Under the pieces are notes generated by a model. The model searched no databases. It worked only from the letters and a program-made list of their open reading frames with translations, and was not told the origin of the DNA. The position numbers and the translations under genes were made by a program. 53,374 nucleotides of DNA from contig JASEFS010000015.1 in the NCBI GenBank assembly GCA_030018495.1, forward strand, positions 1-53,374. Reading direction: 5' to 3'. Shown here one piece after another: positions 7,950-16,041 of the stretch; position 1 is the first letter of the stretch, and each line of letters begins with the position of its first letter. This stretch comes from Deltaproteobacteria bacterium (GTDB lineage: Bacteria > Desulfobacterota > Desulfobaccia > Desulfobaccales > 0-14-0-80-60-11).

Positions 7950-8429
7950 ATGGCTGACTACAAGAACGAATTCGGCTGGTTTGCAGAGAAGCCCAAGGTT
8001 GAAAAGAAGATCTACGATCGGAACAAGGTTGCCATCGGCATAGTGGTTTTCCTCGTGATCTTCACCATCGCCTTCTGGAAAAATCTGGGCAAGGCCGTCC
8101 CGCCGCCCAAGCCTGCGCTCGAGACTGCGGCCATCATAAAGCTGCCGGAAAAGGAGCGCACCTGCGTGGAGGATGTGGAGTTCATGCGGCAGCGGCATAT
8201 GCGTCTCCTGGTTGACTGGCGTGAGCAGGTGATTCGGGATGGAGAGCGCTATTGGACGAATTCCAAGGGCGAAAAGTACCTCGCAAGTCTCTCCAACACC
8301 TGCATGGAGTGTCATACCAACAAGACTCAGTTCTGCGATCAATGCCACAACTACGTAGCGGTTGTGCCGAATTGTTGGGGCTGCCACCTCACCAAGGAGG
8401 AGCAGGTGGCTAAGGCGGAGGCTAAGTGA
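7950..8429 (+). CDS. dsrJ: DsrJ, periplasmic triheme cytochrome c
   Basis: 159 residues. One N-terminal membrane anchor (about residues 31-48, VAIGIVVFLVIFTIAFW) is followed by a periplasmic part with exactly three CxxCH heme sites: CMECH, CDQCH and CWGCH, clustered in the last 50 residues. This matches DsrJ, whose hemes have unusual ligation in characterised complexes. The stop TGA overlaps the ATG of dsrO, indicating translational coupling. Confidence 0.95.
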   Translation: MADYKNEFGWFAEKPKVEKKIYDRNKVAIGIVVFLVIFTIAFWKNLGKAVPPPKPALETAAIIKLPEKERTCVEDVEFMRQRHMRLLVDWREQVIRDGERYWTNSKGEKYLASLSNTCMECHTNKTQFCDQCHNYVAVVPNCWGCHLTKEEQVAKAEAK

Positions 8430-9241
8430 TGGGAATCAACAGACGCGATTTTATAAAACTGGCCGGCCTTTCCGCCCTCTTGGGGCTGGGAGGCAAATCG
8501 GCGTTCGAACTGGTGCTGCCGGGTGAAGTGGAAGCCGCGGAAAAGGCCAAACCCGCGGCGGAGGGAATAACGCGCTGGGCCATGGTGGTGGACATGCGCA
8601 AAATGAACGATCAGATTGCCGCCAAGTGCATCGAAGCCTGCCACTCCATCCACAATGTCCCGAACTATATCGATCCCCCGGATCCCAAGCTGGCGCTGCC
8701 TGACCCTCTGAAGCAGCGCTGGCAGATCAAGTGGATCTGGACCGATTTATATGAGCATGCCTTCCCGGGGATGGAACAAGACGTCCTGTGGGAGAAGCTA
8801 CATGCCATGAATTTCCTTTTGCTGTGCAACCATTGCAATAATCCCCCGTGCGTCCGGGTATGCCCCACCAAGGCCACCTATCAGCGGCCTGACGGCATCG
8901 TCATGATGGACATGCACCGCTGCATCGGCTGCCGCTTCTGCATGGCCGGGTGCCCGTATGGCGTGCGGAGCTTCAACTGGCGCGACCCGCGGCCCTACAT
9001 TGCCAAGATCAATGAAGATTATCCCACCCGGGAGATCGGCGTTGTGGAAAAATGCCTGTTCTGCAATGAAAGGCTGGCACAAGGGCTGCAGCCCGCCTGC
9101 GTGGAAGCTTCCGGCGGGGCCCTCACCTTCGGCAACCTGGCTGATGCCAAGTCCAAGGTGAGGGAAGTCCTGAAAGAGCATTTCACCATCCGGCGCAAAC
9201 CACACCTCGGGACCAACCCCCAGGTCTATTACATCGTGTGA
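8429..9241 (+). CDS. dsrO: DsrO, periplasmic ferredoxin-like subunit with Tat signal
   Basis: About 270 residues. The N-terminus has a twin-arginine signal (INRRDFIKLAGLSALLGL), placing it outside the membrane. The body carries the Cys motifs of a multi-[4Fe-4S] ferredoxin subunit (CNHCNNPPCVRVCP, CIGCRFCMAGCPYG, CLFCNERL plus CVEAS), as in the iron-sulfur partner subunits of NrfD-type complexes. I prefer ATG 8429, which shares a base with the dsrJ stop and has GGAGG upstream; GTG 8426 is an alternative. It should pair with DsrP. Confidence 0.94.
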   Translation: MGINRRDFIKLAGLSALLGLGGKSAFELVLPGEVEAAEKAKPAAEGITRWAMVVDMRKMNDQIAAKCIEACHSIHNVPNYIDPPDPKLALPDPLKQRWQIKWIWTDLYEHAFPGMEQDVLWEKLHAMNFLLLCNHCNNPPCVRVCPTKATYQRPDGIVMMDMHRCIGCRFCMAGCPYGVRSFNWRDPRPYIAKINEDYPTREIGVVEKCLFCNERLAQGLQPACVEASGGALTFGNLADAKSKVREVLKEHFTIRRKPHLGTNPQVYYIV

Positions 9242-9248
9242 GGTTATC

Positions 9249-10406
9249 ATGCTTGAGAAAGCACTGGTTGGAACAAAGAGATACTACACCCTGCTGGGGG
9301 TCCTGCTGGCCCTGATTGGCATAGGTTTCGCGACCTACCTCTGGCAGCTGAAATTCGGTCTGGGAATCACCGGCATGAGCCGGGACGTGTCCTGGGGATT
9401 CTACATCGCCCAGTTGACCTATCTGGTCGGCGTGGCGGCCTCCGCGGTCATGGTAGTCCTGCCTTACTACCTGCACAATTACAAAGCCTTCGGCCGCATC
9501 ACCGTGTTGGGGGAATTTTTGGCCGTGGCCGCGGTGACCATGTGCCTGCTGTTCGTCATCGTGGACCTGGGCCGGCCCGACCGGCTGTTCAACATCATCA
9601 AGTACCCCACTCCCAATTCCGTACTGTTCTGGGACATGATCGTCCTGAACACCTACCTGTTCCTTAATATTGTGGTGGGGTGGATGGTGCTGGAAAGCGA
9701 GCGCAACGACGTGGCGCCGCCCAAGTGGGTGAAGCCCCTGATTTACCTGTCCATCCCCTGGGCGCCCAGCATTCACACGGTGACGGCATTTCTCTACGCC
9801 GGGTTGCCGGGCCGGGGCTACTGGCTCACCGCCATCATGGCTCCCCGGTTTCTGTCTTCGGCCTTTGCCGCGGGTCCGGCCCTGCTTATCCTCCTGGCCC
9901 TTCTGGTGCGCAAATATTCCAAATTCGACCCGGGCCGGGAGCAGATTCAGACCCTGGCCAAGATTGTTTCTTACGCCATCCTGGTGAATGTGTTCTTCTT
10001 CTTCTGCGAAGTTTTCACCGTGTTCTACAGTCAGATTCCCGAACACATGCAGCATTTTAAATACCTGTTCGCCGGCCTGCACGGCTTCGGGAAGCTGGTG
10101 CCCTGGATGTGGTTCTCCATGGTGGGGATGATCACCGCGGCCATCCTCATGGTCTTCCCCAAAATCCGGCAGAACGAAACCACCCTGGCCCTGGTTTGCG
10201 GGCTCATCGTCATCACCACCTGGATCGACAAAGGCCTGGGCCTCATGACCGGCGGTTTCGTGCCCAACCCCCTGGACCGCATCACCGAGTACTGGCCCAC
10301 CACCCCCGAACTGCTCATTTCCATCGGCGTGTTCGCCATCGGCGGCCTGATTCTCACGGTGCTTTACAAGGTGGCCGTGTCCGTCAAAGAGGAGATCAAG
10401 GCCTGA
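9249..10406 (+). CDS. dsrP: DsrP, NrfD-like membrane subunit
   Basis: 385 residues with eight to ten hydrophobic segments and no Cys motifs, as in NrfD/PsrC-type quinone-interacting membrane proteins. It is the last gene of the dsrMKJOP operon, seven bases after dsrO. With DsrJ and DsrO it forms the periplasm-facing module proposed to exchange electrons with menaquinone. A hairpin lies about 20 bases after the stop. Confidence 0.94.
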   Translation: MLEKALVGTKRYYTLLGVLLALIGIGFATYLWQLKFGLGITGMSRDVSWGFYIAQLTYLVGVAASAVMVVLPYYLHNYKAFGRITVLGEFLAVAAVTMCLLFVIVDLGRPDRLFNIIKYPTPNSVLFWDMIVLNTYLFLNIVVGWMVLESERNDVAPPKWVKPLIYLSIPWAPSIHTVTAFLYAGLPGRGYWLTAIMAPRFLSSAFAAGPALLILLALLVRKYSKFDPGREQIQTLAKIVSYAILVNVFFFFCEVFTVFYSQIPEHMQHFKYLFAGLHGFGKLVPWMWFSMVGMITAAILMVFPKIRQNETTLALVCGLIVITTWIDKGLGLMTGGFVPNPLDRITEYWPTTPELLISIGVFAIGGLILTVLYKVAVSVKEEIKA

Positions 10407-10428
10407 TAAGGCGCTTGTTGATATAGAG

Positions 10429-10462
10429 CCATGGGTGGGATGCCAAGGCGCCTCACCCATGG
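10429..10462 (+). terminator. Hairpin after the dsr operon
   Basis: CCATGGGTG (10429-10437) and its exact complement CACCCATGG (10454-10462) flank a 16-base loop. There is no T-run, so this may be a 3'-end stabilising or pausing structure rather than a classical intrinsic terminator. Confidence 0.45.
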
Positions 10463-10546
10463 ATTCCCGCTGTTAAATACTGCTGGTTGTGATATTCTCT
10501 AGACGCGTGCCAAGCCATACACCCAGCTGATACGGGAGGTTCCTCC

Positions 10547-11017
10547 ATGGAAGTGAAAACCATCCTCTGGCCCACCGACTTATCCAAAAATTCCCTCAAA
10601 GCCGCCAGGCATGTGGTCTCTTTGGCCAACAAGTATCAGGCCAGAGTTATAATGCTATACGTCGGCACCGATCTCACCACCATGCTGCCATACGGGGGAA
10701 AATATCCCAGCGAAGACTACCTCAAGCATTTTCAGGAGTGGGAGCTCGGCCAGGCCAGGAAGGAGATGGAAACCGTGTGCGGCAAGGACCTGAAGGCCTG
10801 CCCCATGCTGGAGGTCAAGCTGGTGCAGGGCGACCCCGCCGAAGAGATTCTCAAGATGGCCGACGGGGAAAAGGCGGACATGATCGTCATCACCACGCAC
10901 GGCCGCGGCTACGGCGAACTGGACGCCAAGACTCCGGATTTCGGCAGCACCGTGGCCAAGGTCATCCGGGGCGCCAAGGTGCCCATCCACTTGGTGAACC
11001 CGTTTATGGAGCCTTAA
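10547..11017 (+). CDS. Universal stress protein (UspA family)
   Basis: 156 residues, one Usp domain. The start VKTILWPTDLSKNSLKA, the central acidic QGDPAEEILKMA and the C-terminal MIVITTHGRG...FGSTVAKVI are typical of the family; the G-x9-GS part of the ATP-binding loop is present (GELDAKTPDFGS), but the glycine usually three residues before it is replaced. Usp proteins bind ATP or act as stress-linked dimers; no precise role can be given. It has a GGGAGG ribosome site and its own downstream terminator, so it is probably monocistronic. Confidence 0.9.
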   Translation: MEVKTILWPTDLSKNSLKAARHVVSLANKYQARVIMLYVGTDLTTMLPYGGKYPSEDYLKHFQEWELGQARKEMETVCGKDLKACPMLEVKLVQGDPAEEILKMADGEKADMIVITTHGRGYGELDAKTPDFGSTVAKVIRGAKVPIHLVNPFMEP

Positions 11018-11053
11018 AGCTTTTACAAATGCTGTTTATATTGAAAGAATGGC

Positions 11054-11085
11054 AGCACAGGCTTTTCCGGCCTGTGCTTTTATTT
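11054..11085 (+). terminator. Intrinsic terminator built from a REP-like palindrome
   Basis: AGCACAGGC (11054-11062) and GCCTGTGCT (11070-11078) form a 9-base-pair stem with loop TTTTCCG, followed by a T-rich tail. The stem has the core sequence of the dispersed REP-like family, so a repeat copy appears to serve as terminator of the uspA gene. Confidence 0.8.
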
Positions 11086-11095
11086 TGAAGCGGCA

Positions 11096-11830
11096 TCAGC
11101 CTGCCTTGCCGGCTTTATGACCGGTGAGATATTCTGAAAAGGCTTGGGCATCCTCCCACATGCTCATGTTGTTGAACATGACGTAAACTTCTTCCCGACC
11201 CTGCACCAGCGCGGCCAGTTCAGCCAAATCCTGCTCCGTGTACCTATAGCGGTAGCCGGTTTTGCCGTGGAGCCGGAAGTAAGCCAGGGGGCCGGGGTAG
11301 GGCGGGCCGGCAAACGGGTCCACCACCGGCACCAGGGCTAATTCTTCGCAAAGCCGCTGAACTTCCTCCCTGGGCCACTCGCCCCGGGGCTCCCAGGCCA
11401 TCACGAAATTGTGACGATTGAGTTCTCCAAAAAACCGCCGCAGATTTTTTATATGTTCCGGAGAAGGGTCGAATTTGGCCGGACACTGGAAGACGATGAC
11501 GCGGGCCTCCAGGGCCCCGGCGATCTCCCGGGTGGCGTTCCAGGCTTCCCTGACCACCGGCGTCGGCTTAAATGCCCCCGCCTGCTGCCGCTCGGCCTCG
11601 GTAAGGGCCTTCTTCAGCCTCCGGTAAGTGGGGCTGGCGGCCTCATGGGTGATGAGCTGCCAGGCCTTGAGGGTGAATTCGAACCCGGGCGGGGCAAGCT
11701 CCCGCCAGCGCCGGGCCGTCTCCGGCCTGGGGGGCTGATAGAAAGTCTGCTGCACCTCCACGACCTTGAAGCGGGCCAGGTACTGCTTTTTACCCACAGG
11801 AAAACCGCAGCAGCCTATTTTCACTTTCAT
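11096..11830 (-). CDS. DUF72 (YecE-like) protein
   Basis: 244 residues of the DUF72 TIM-barrel-like family: MKVKIGCCGFPVGKKQYLARF at the start, then FYQPPRPETARRW, FQCPAKFDPSPEHI, MAWEPRGEW and YVMFNNMSMWEDA. The biochemical role of DUF72 is not established. It is convergent with uspA and divergent from the rhodanese gene. The ribosome site before ATG 11830 is weak. Confidence 0.88.
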   Translation of the reverse strand: MKVKIGCCGFPVGKKQYLARFKVVEVQQTFYQPPRPETARRWRELAPPGFEFTLKAWQLITHEAASPTYRRLKKALTEAERQQAGAFKPTPVVREAWNATREIAGALEARVIVFQCPAKFDPSPEHIKNLRRFFGELNRHNFVMAWEPRGEWPREEVQRLCEELALVPVVDPFAGPPYPGPLAYFRLHGKTGYRYRYTEQDLAELAALVQGREEVYVMFNNMSMWEDAQAFSEYLTGHKAGKAG

Positions 11831-11973
11831 TCCAACACACTCGGGGATTTTTTCAAGGTCTACACCCGGAAGGCGCTTTTTGGCAAGAAAGAGATTGAAA
11901 TTCTCCCGGCGATGGTATTTCCTAAGATAAGTGAGCTGAAGAATAAATTTTCAACCTCTACAAAATATCGCTG

Positions 11974-12438
11974 ATGAAAAAGGCTTTCCTGTTCCTGCTT
12001 GTCTTCCTGGCAGTCTGGGATGCAGGCTGGGCGCTGGTGGGGGTTAAACCGCTGTTTCCTTGGCAGCTTGAGGAGGAATACCGCCGGGGGAACCCTGACC
12101 TGGTGCTCCTGGACGTGCGCTCTTCCGCGGAATTCAACTGGCTTCACCTGGCGGGCGCCTACCATGTGCCGCTTCACCGGCTCAGCGCGGCAAATCTTGA
12201 GGTTTCCCCCAAAAAAACCGTGGTGGTGATCTGCCTGACCGGGCACCGCTCCTCACTGGCGGCCTGGCGCCTGCAAAAACACGGCTACCAGAACGTTTAC
12301 AACCTCACGTGGGGCCTGGCCGGCTGGGAGGCTTATAAATTTATTACCAACCTTCAGGTCCAACCGGAAGAGGCGGCCCCGGCAAAGCAGCGGGCCGGGT
12401 TTCCAATCCTGATGAGTTTTATGCTGTCGGAAGCTTGA
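11974..12438 (+). CDS. Exported rhodanese-domain protein
   Basis: 154 residues. A signal peptide (FLFLLVFLAVWDAGWA) is followed by one rhodanese domain (LLDVRSSAEFNWLHLAGAYHVP, VVICLTGHRSSLAAWRL) with the active-site Cys in CLTGHRS. It would act in the periplasm as a sulfur carrier or sulfurtransferase; the substrate is unknown. There is no clear Shine-Dalgarno sequence. A strong hairpin follows at 12535-12575. Confidence 0.88.
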   Translation: MKKAFLFLLVFLAVWDAGWALVGVKPLFPWQLEEEYRRGNPDLVLLDVRSSAEFNWLHLAGAYHVPLHRLSAANLEVSPKKTVVVICLTGHRSSLAAWRLQKHGYQNVYNLTWGLAGWEAYKFITNLQVQPEEAAPAKQRAGFPILMSFMLSEA

Positions 12439-12534
12439 AGCCGCGTCTGGGATAAGATGGCGGAAGGCTTTTGAAGTAAGGGCTTTTATCGATTCGGTTA
12501 TGAACTGCTCTTCCAACCTGCCAAACCTAATGGT

Positions 12535-12575
12535 CAAGGGAGGGGCTGAAGCTTCGACAGGCGGCCCCTCCCTTG
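12535..12575. terminator. Strong hairpin between convergent genes
   Basis: CAAGGGAGGGGC (12535-12546) pairs perfectly with GCCCCTCCCTTG (12564-12575) around a 17-base loop that itself contains GAAGCTTC. It sits between the converging rhodanese and repeat-protein genes and can act on either strand, although no long T-run follows. Confidence 0.55.
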
Positions 12576-12596
12576 GATCCCCCTAAGCCCTAAGGG

Positions 12597-13568
12597 CTAT
12601 TCACCACTCGCTCTCCTGAAGCCATTAAAATTGAATCTTCCTGAAGTGGATTGGGTTTGAGACATAGAAGCATTCCCTGAACCATCGATTTGGCCAAGAC
12701 CGGTCCGCGTGACAGTCTGGCCCGATGGAGTGGCAGGATTCTGAAAAAAGCCCGACGAGTTGTCGGAAGATTGGGTGCGTCCCCGGCGCCCTGCACGATC
12801 CGAAGAAGAACCGGTATTTTGCTGACTTACATTGGTAGGCGGTTGTCCCTGATCCTGGTTATCATTCCGTCCATAGCCGCTCCGGTTCCGGTCCCATTGG
12901 CGCTGCTGGCCGTCCCAACCTGAGGTATTGCGGCGAGACTGTTCCCACTGACGGTTTTGCCCATCCCGCCCATAGGCGCTCCTTTGCTGATCCCATTGAC
13001 GCTGCTGGGCGTCCCACCCGGCGGCATGGCGATAAGGGTGATCCCACCGGCGGTTTTGGTCGTGCCAGCCATAGGTGTTCCGATGATGTTCCCACGGGCG
13101 GCGATGTCCATCCCAGCCGAAGTCGCGCTGATAGGGATGATCCCACCGGCGGTTTTGGTCATGCCAGCCATAGGCGTTCCGGTGATGTTCCCACGGGCGG
13201 TGATGTCCATCCCAGCCGAAGTCGCGGTGAGGCTGATGCCACTGACGGTTTTGGCCGTGCCAACCATAAGCATTGCCGCGGGGCTGGTCCCAGCGATGCG
13301 GCTGCTGCTTGTGCCAGCCGTAGGCATTGCCTTGAGGCTGATGCCACTGGCGGTTTTGCCCTTGCCAGCCGTAGGCTTGGCCGCGCGGCTGGGTCCAGCG
13401 ATGCGCCTGCCGGTTCCAGCCGCCATTATTAACACGCGGCTGGGACGCGAAATGACGATTCTGCCGATGACCGAAGGAACCCTTGGGTTCGGCTTGGGCG
13501 CTTAGAGTGCCCAGGGCCAGAACCAGGGGCATTGTGAAAATAACGGGCCACCATCTTGCCGGTCTCAT
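12597..13568 (-). CDS. Exported tandem-repeat protein rich in Trp, His, Arg, Gln
   Basis: 323 residues. The signal peptide (VIFTMPLVLALGTLSAQA) is followed from about residue 49 to 240 by some eleven imperfect repeats of 15-18 residues with the pattern xYGWxxQNRxWxxP (for example AYGWHGQNRQWHQP and FGWDGHHRPWEHHR). The C-terminal 80 residues are Ser/Thr/Gln/Gly-rich and unrepeated. AAGGAGGA gives a strong ribosome site. No known family is recognised. The regular Trp and His spacing could suit metal, heme, nucleic acid or glycan binding, but this is speculation. The neighbour at 13642-14004 has a matching signal peptide. Confidence 0.75.
   Translation of the reverse strand: MRPARWWPVIFTMPLVLALGTLSAQAEPKGSFGHRQNRHFASQPRVNNGGWNRQAHRWTQPRGQAYGWQGQNRQWHQPQGNAYGWHKQQPHRWDQPRGNAYGWHGQNRQWHQPHRDFGWDGHHRPWEHHRNAYGWHDQNRRWDHPYQRDFGWDGHRRPWEHHRNTYGWHDQNRRWDHPYRHAAGWDAQQRQWDQQRSAYGRDGQNRQWEQSRRNTSGWDGQQRQWDRNRSGYGRNDNQDQGQPPTNVSQQNTGSSSDRAGRRGRTQSSDNSSGFFQNPATPSGQTVTRTGLGQIDGSGNASMSQTQSTSGRFNFNGFRRASGE
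12848..13424 (-). repeat. In-frame tandem repeat, about 45-54 base units
   Basis: DNA counterpart of the protein repeats. Units such as CGGTTTTGGTCGTGCCAGCC recur with variation (near 13051, 13151, 13241 and 13351). Unit lengths differ by multiples of three, so the frame is kept, which indicates selection for the repeat protein. Confidence 0.8.
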
Positions 13569-13641
13569 TTTTAAAATCCTCCTTTTATTTGCCTCAATTC
13601 AGAGGGCCGTCCTGGTGAAGGGTTGATAATTTGGGAGTTCT

Positions 13642-14004
13642 TCAAAAATTCCAGTCGTCAAAGAAGCCCGGGGTTGCGGATTGATAATAGAATGGCTGGG
13701 GTTGCGAATAAGGGATTTCGACCATAGGGGTGGCGGGTGTCACGTAGACTACCTGCGGCGGTCCGACATGGCGCACATAATGGCGATGATATGATCCCCT
13801 CCATGAGCTCCGGTAGTATTTATGGTGACGGTCAAAGCCATGACGCCTTGGGCCATCCCATCCACAACCGTCGCCATGGTAGTGGCTGTGATATTTCGGG
13901 TGATGCTTGCCGTGAGAAGATCGCCGGGCCTGGGCGCTCAGGGGGTTTAAAGCCAATATAAGGCCCATCATCAGGATGACGCTCAACCATCTTTTCAGGT
14001 TCAT
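13642..14004 (-). CDS. Small exported His/Tyr-rich protein
   Basis: 120 residues. The signal peptide (LSVILMMGLILALNPLSAQA) resembles that of the following repeat protein (RW..VI..M.L.LAL..LSAQA in both). The mature part has a His/Tyr/Arg-rich half (GKHHPKYHSHYHGDGCGWDG, HRHYVRHVG) and a Pro/Gln/Tyr-rich tail. GGGAGGGG is the ribosome site. It is 73 bases upstream of the repeat protein on the same strand, so they probably share a transcript. No known function. Confidence 0.65.
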   Translation of the reverse strand: MNLKRWLSVILMMGLILALNPLSAQARRSSHGKHHPKYHSHYHGDGCGWDGPRRHGFDRHHKYYRSSWRGSYHRHYVRHVGPPQVVYVTPATPMVEIPYSQPQPFYYQSATPGFFDDWNF

Positions 14005-14363
14005 TTCCCCTCCCTTTTGATTGCCAGGATTTGTTAATTTAGAAAATGATCGGATGGGAAGAGTTAAGAGAGTTGTTGCAGATGCTCATTTTGACCATAT
14101 GAAAATGGTCAATTCGTGCAGGACAGTTTCTAAATGTCTTATAAAATCACAGAAATATTAGTTAGTTTCCGGCAATCGAAGGAAATGCGCAGGGAGGGTT
14201 GGTCGGGGAAGTTTAAAATCCTGGAAAAGAGTAACAGGGCAACCTGAAAAGTGTCGAAACAGAGTCGGGCAGGTTGGTTTATCTGCCGTTCCCTGCCATG
14301 CGAGCTTGCTTTTAGCCTCGGCTCAGCCGGAGTGAATATCCGGTAATTACGGACCGGCCTTCT
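14005..14363. other. Intergenic spacer with one palindrome
   Basis: Apart from the palindrome at 14091-14112 nothing is recognised. It should hold the promoter for the exported His-rich gene pair, but no convincing -35/-10 pair was found. Confidence 0.5.
14091..14112. promoter_or_regulatory. Perfect 8-base inverted repeat upstream of the exported His-rich gene pair
   Basis: TTGACCAT (14091-14098) and ATGGTCAA (14105-14112) separated by ATGAAA. It lies 87 bases upstream of the start at 14004 and has no T-run, so it is more likely an operator than a terminator. The regulator is unknown. Confidence 0.4.
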
Positions 14364-14555
14364 TCAGTGGAAATCCAGTTCATCCTTTTCCAGGATGAAA
14401 ACCGCCGTCTGTTCCAGGCCGCAGCAAGAAAAGACGGCTTCCCAATGGGCGAAGTAGGTCTCCGAGCCGCGGTTGTGAGGCTGAACTTCCTGCCAGGCGC
14501 CGCATGTGGCGCATTTAGCGAAATATCGGCCGTCTTCCACCCGGCTTGTCGTCAT
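14364..14555 (-). CDS. Small zinc-ribbon-like protein
   Basis: 63 residues from ATG 14555, chosen because AAAGGA lies eight bases upstream. It has C-x2-C (KCATCGAW) and a CC pair (FSCCGL), a pattern compatible with a zinc site, then an acidic C-terminus. No family is recognised. A longer in-frame extension to 14717 lacks support. Confidence 0.5.
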   Translation of the reverse strand: MTTSRVEDGRYFAKCATCGAWQEVQPHNRGSETYFAHWEAVFSCCGLEQTAVFILEKDELDFH

Positions 14556-14899
14556 GCCTGCAATCCTTTCAATATGATATCGGCAGACGGGGTTCGCGAA
14601 CCGCCACCTACGCGGGGCTCGTTTGACTCTGGCTTTTTGGGTTATTCCAGGGACGCAATTACTCCATGACGGATAACCCGAAGAACATTCGCAAAAGCTG
14701 CTTTCCGAGGCCGGCAAGGGCGAAAGCGCCGAGTCCGGATGGCTTTTGTCTTGATTCTCCCAAAACCTGGCTTATCTTAAAAGAAAAATTATGCGGACGC
14801 GGCTAAATCCCGCGGCATCCGGCTGACAGCATTATCGTCTCACCTTTTGGGGTCTTCGCAAGCCCCCGGCAATCAGGCAAAGACTCCGGTCAGGAAACA
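14556..14899. other. Intergenic spacer, nothing recognised
   Basis: Divergent spacer between the zinc-ribbon mini-protein and the metallo-hydrolase gene. GC-rich segments near 14791-14890 could fold, but I could not match them to a known riboswitch or RNA family. Confidence 0.4.
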
Positions 14900-15973
14900 G
14901 TGAGCGGGATTATTTTCGGCTTGATATGGTTTATAGTTCCCATCGCCGCCCTGTTCGCGGCCTCTCAATCCGGGCAGGCGCTGCGGGTGGAGAAGAGATT
15001 GCCGCCCCATCATGCCGCTGAAGGCTTTCGCAATGTCTATATCTCACAGGATGGGCGCTTTTGGGATTTTTGGCGCTGGAAGCTCGGCCTGGGTCCCGAA
15101 GAAGAGTCGGCGCTGCCCCCCGAGGAGGTCCCGCCGTACGAGCCGCGGCTGGCGACTCCCGATCTGAATCAATTGCACCACCCTGACCCGCAGAAAATCC
15201 AGGTTACCTGGATCGGACATGCCACCTTTCTCATCCAGACGGCCGGAGTGAACCTCCTCACCGACCCGATGTTCAGCGACCGGGCTTCGCCCCTGAGCTT
15301 TGCCGGTCCCAAGCGTCTGGTGCCTCCCGGAGTGGCCTTTGAAAGCCTGCCGCCCATACATGCCGCGTTGATCAGCCACAATCACTATGATCATCTTGAT
15401 CTGAACACCGTCACCGGACTGGGAAAGACAGTTAAATTTTTCGTGCCCCTGGGGCTGGCGCAATGGTTCAGGGATAGCGACCTCCCACAGGTGCAGGAGC
15501 TGGATTGGTGGCAAACTGCGTCCCTGGGGGACCTGCGTCTGCATTGCGTTCCGGCCCAGCATTTTTCCATGCGCACCCTTTTTAACCGCGATCGGTCTCT
15601 TTGGTGCGGCTGGGTCCTGGAGACTCCGGCCGGGAAGATCTATTTCAGCGGCGATACCGGCTATTCCCCGCATTTCAAGGAGATCGGCAAACGTCTGGGA
15701 CCCATGCGCCTGTCCCTGATCCATATCGGCGGCTACCAGCCCCGCTGGTTTATGCGCCCCATGCACATCAACCCTGAGGAAGCAGTGTCCGTTCACCGGG
15801 ACGTGCGCTCCCAGAAATCCATCGGCATGCACTGGGGCACCTTTGCCCTGACTGATGAACCGCCGGGCGAACCGCCCCTTTTCCTGGAAAAGGTACTGAG
15901 CCGGGCTGAAATCCCCCGCGACCGGTTTGTGGTGTTGAGCTTTGGAGAAACCAAGGTATTCGCAAAAAAATGA
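14900..15973 (+). CDS. Metallo-beta-lactamase-fold hydrolase (NAPE-PLD/UlaG-like), membrane-anchored
   Basis: 357 residues with a GTG start preceded by AGGAAA. An N-terminal hydrophobic segment (IIFGLIWFIVPIAALFAASQSG) is followed by the metallo-beta-lactamase fold: WIGHATFLIQ, DPMFSDRASPLSFAGPKR, metal motif HNHYDHLD near residue 160, FSGDTGY and a late MHWGTFAL. These are the features of the N-acyl-phosphatidylethanolamine phospholipase D-like branch, suggesting a phospholipid-like substrate at the membrane. The substrate is not provable from sequence. Confidence 0.85.
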   Translation: MSGIIFGLIWFIVPIAALFAASQSGQALRVEKRLPPHHAAEGFRNVYISQDGRFWDFWRWKLGLGPEEESALPPEEVPPYEPRLATPDLNQLHHPDPQKIQVTWIGHATFLIQTAGVNLLTDPMFSDRASPLSFAGPKRLVPPGVAFESLPPIHAALISHNHYDHLDLNTVTGLGKTVKFFVPLGLAQWFRDSDLPQVQELDWWQTASLGDLRLHCVPAQHFSMRTLFNRDRSLWCGWVLETPAGKIYFSGDTGYSPHFKEIGKRLGPMRLSLIHIGGYQPRWFMRPMHINPEEAVSVHRDVRSQKSIGMHWGTFALTDEPPGEPPLFLEKVLSRAEIPRDRFVVLSFGETKVFAKK

Positions 15974-16041
15974 TCAAGTTCAAGCGAGGTCTAATTCCGG
16001 CCGGGCTGACCGGCCCTTGATTCCATGAAAGGAGTTGTGAG

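Noticed and set aside
9183-10460. 425-codon minus-strand frame opposite dsrP
   Set aside because: It overlaps dsrP entirely, shows no signal peptide or motif and has antisense-type composition.
12957-13505. Plus-strand frame rich in Pro, Ala, Val and Leu opposite the repeat protein
   Set aside because: It is the complement of the tandem repeat. The minus-strand product has a signal peptide and ribosome site, this one has neither.
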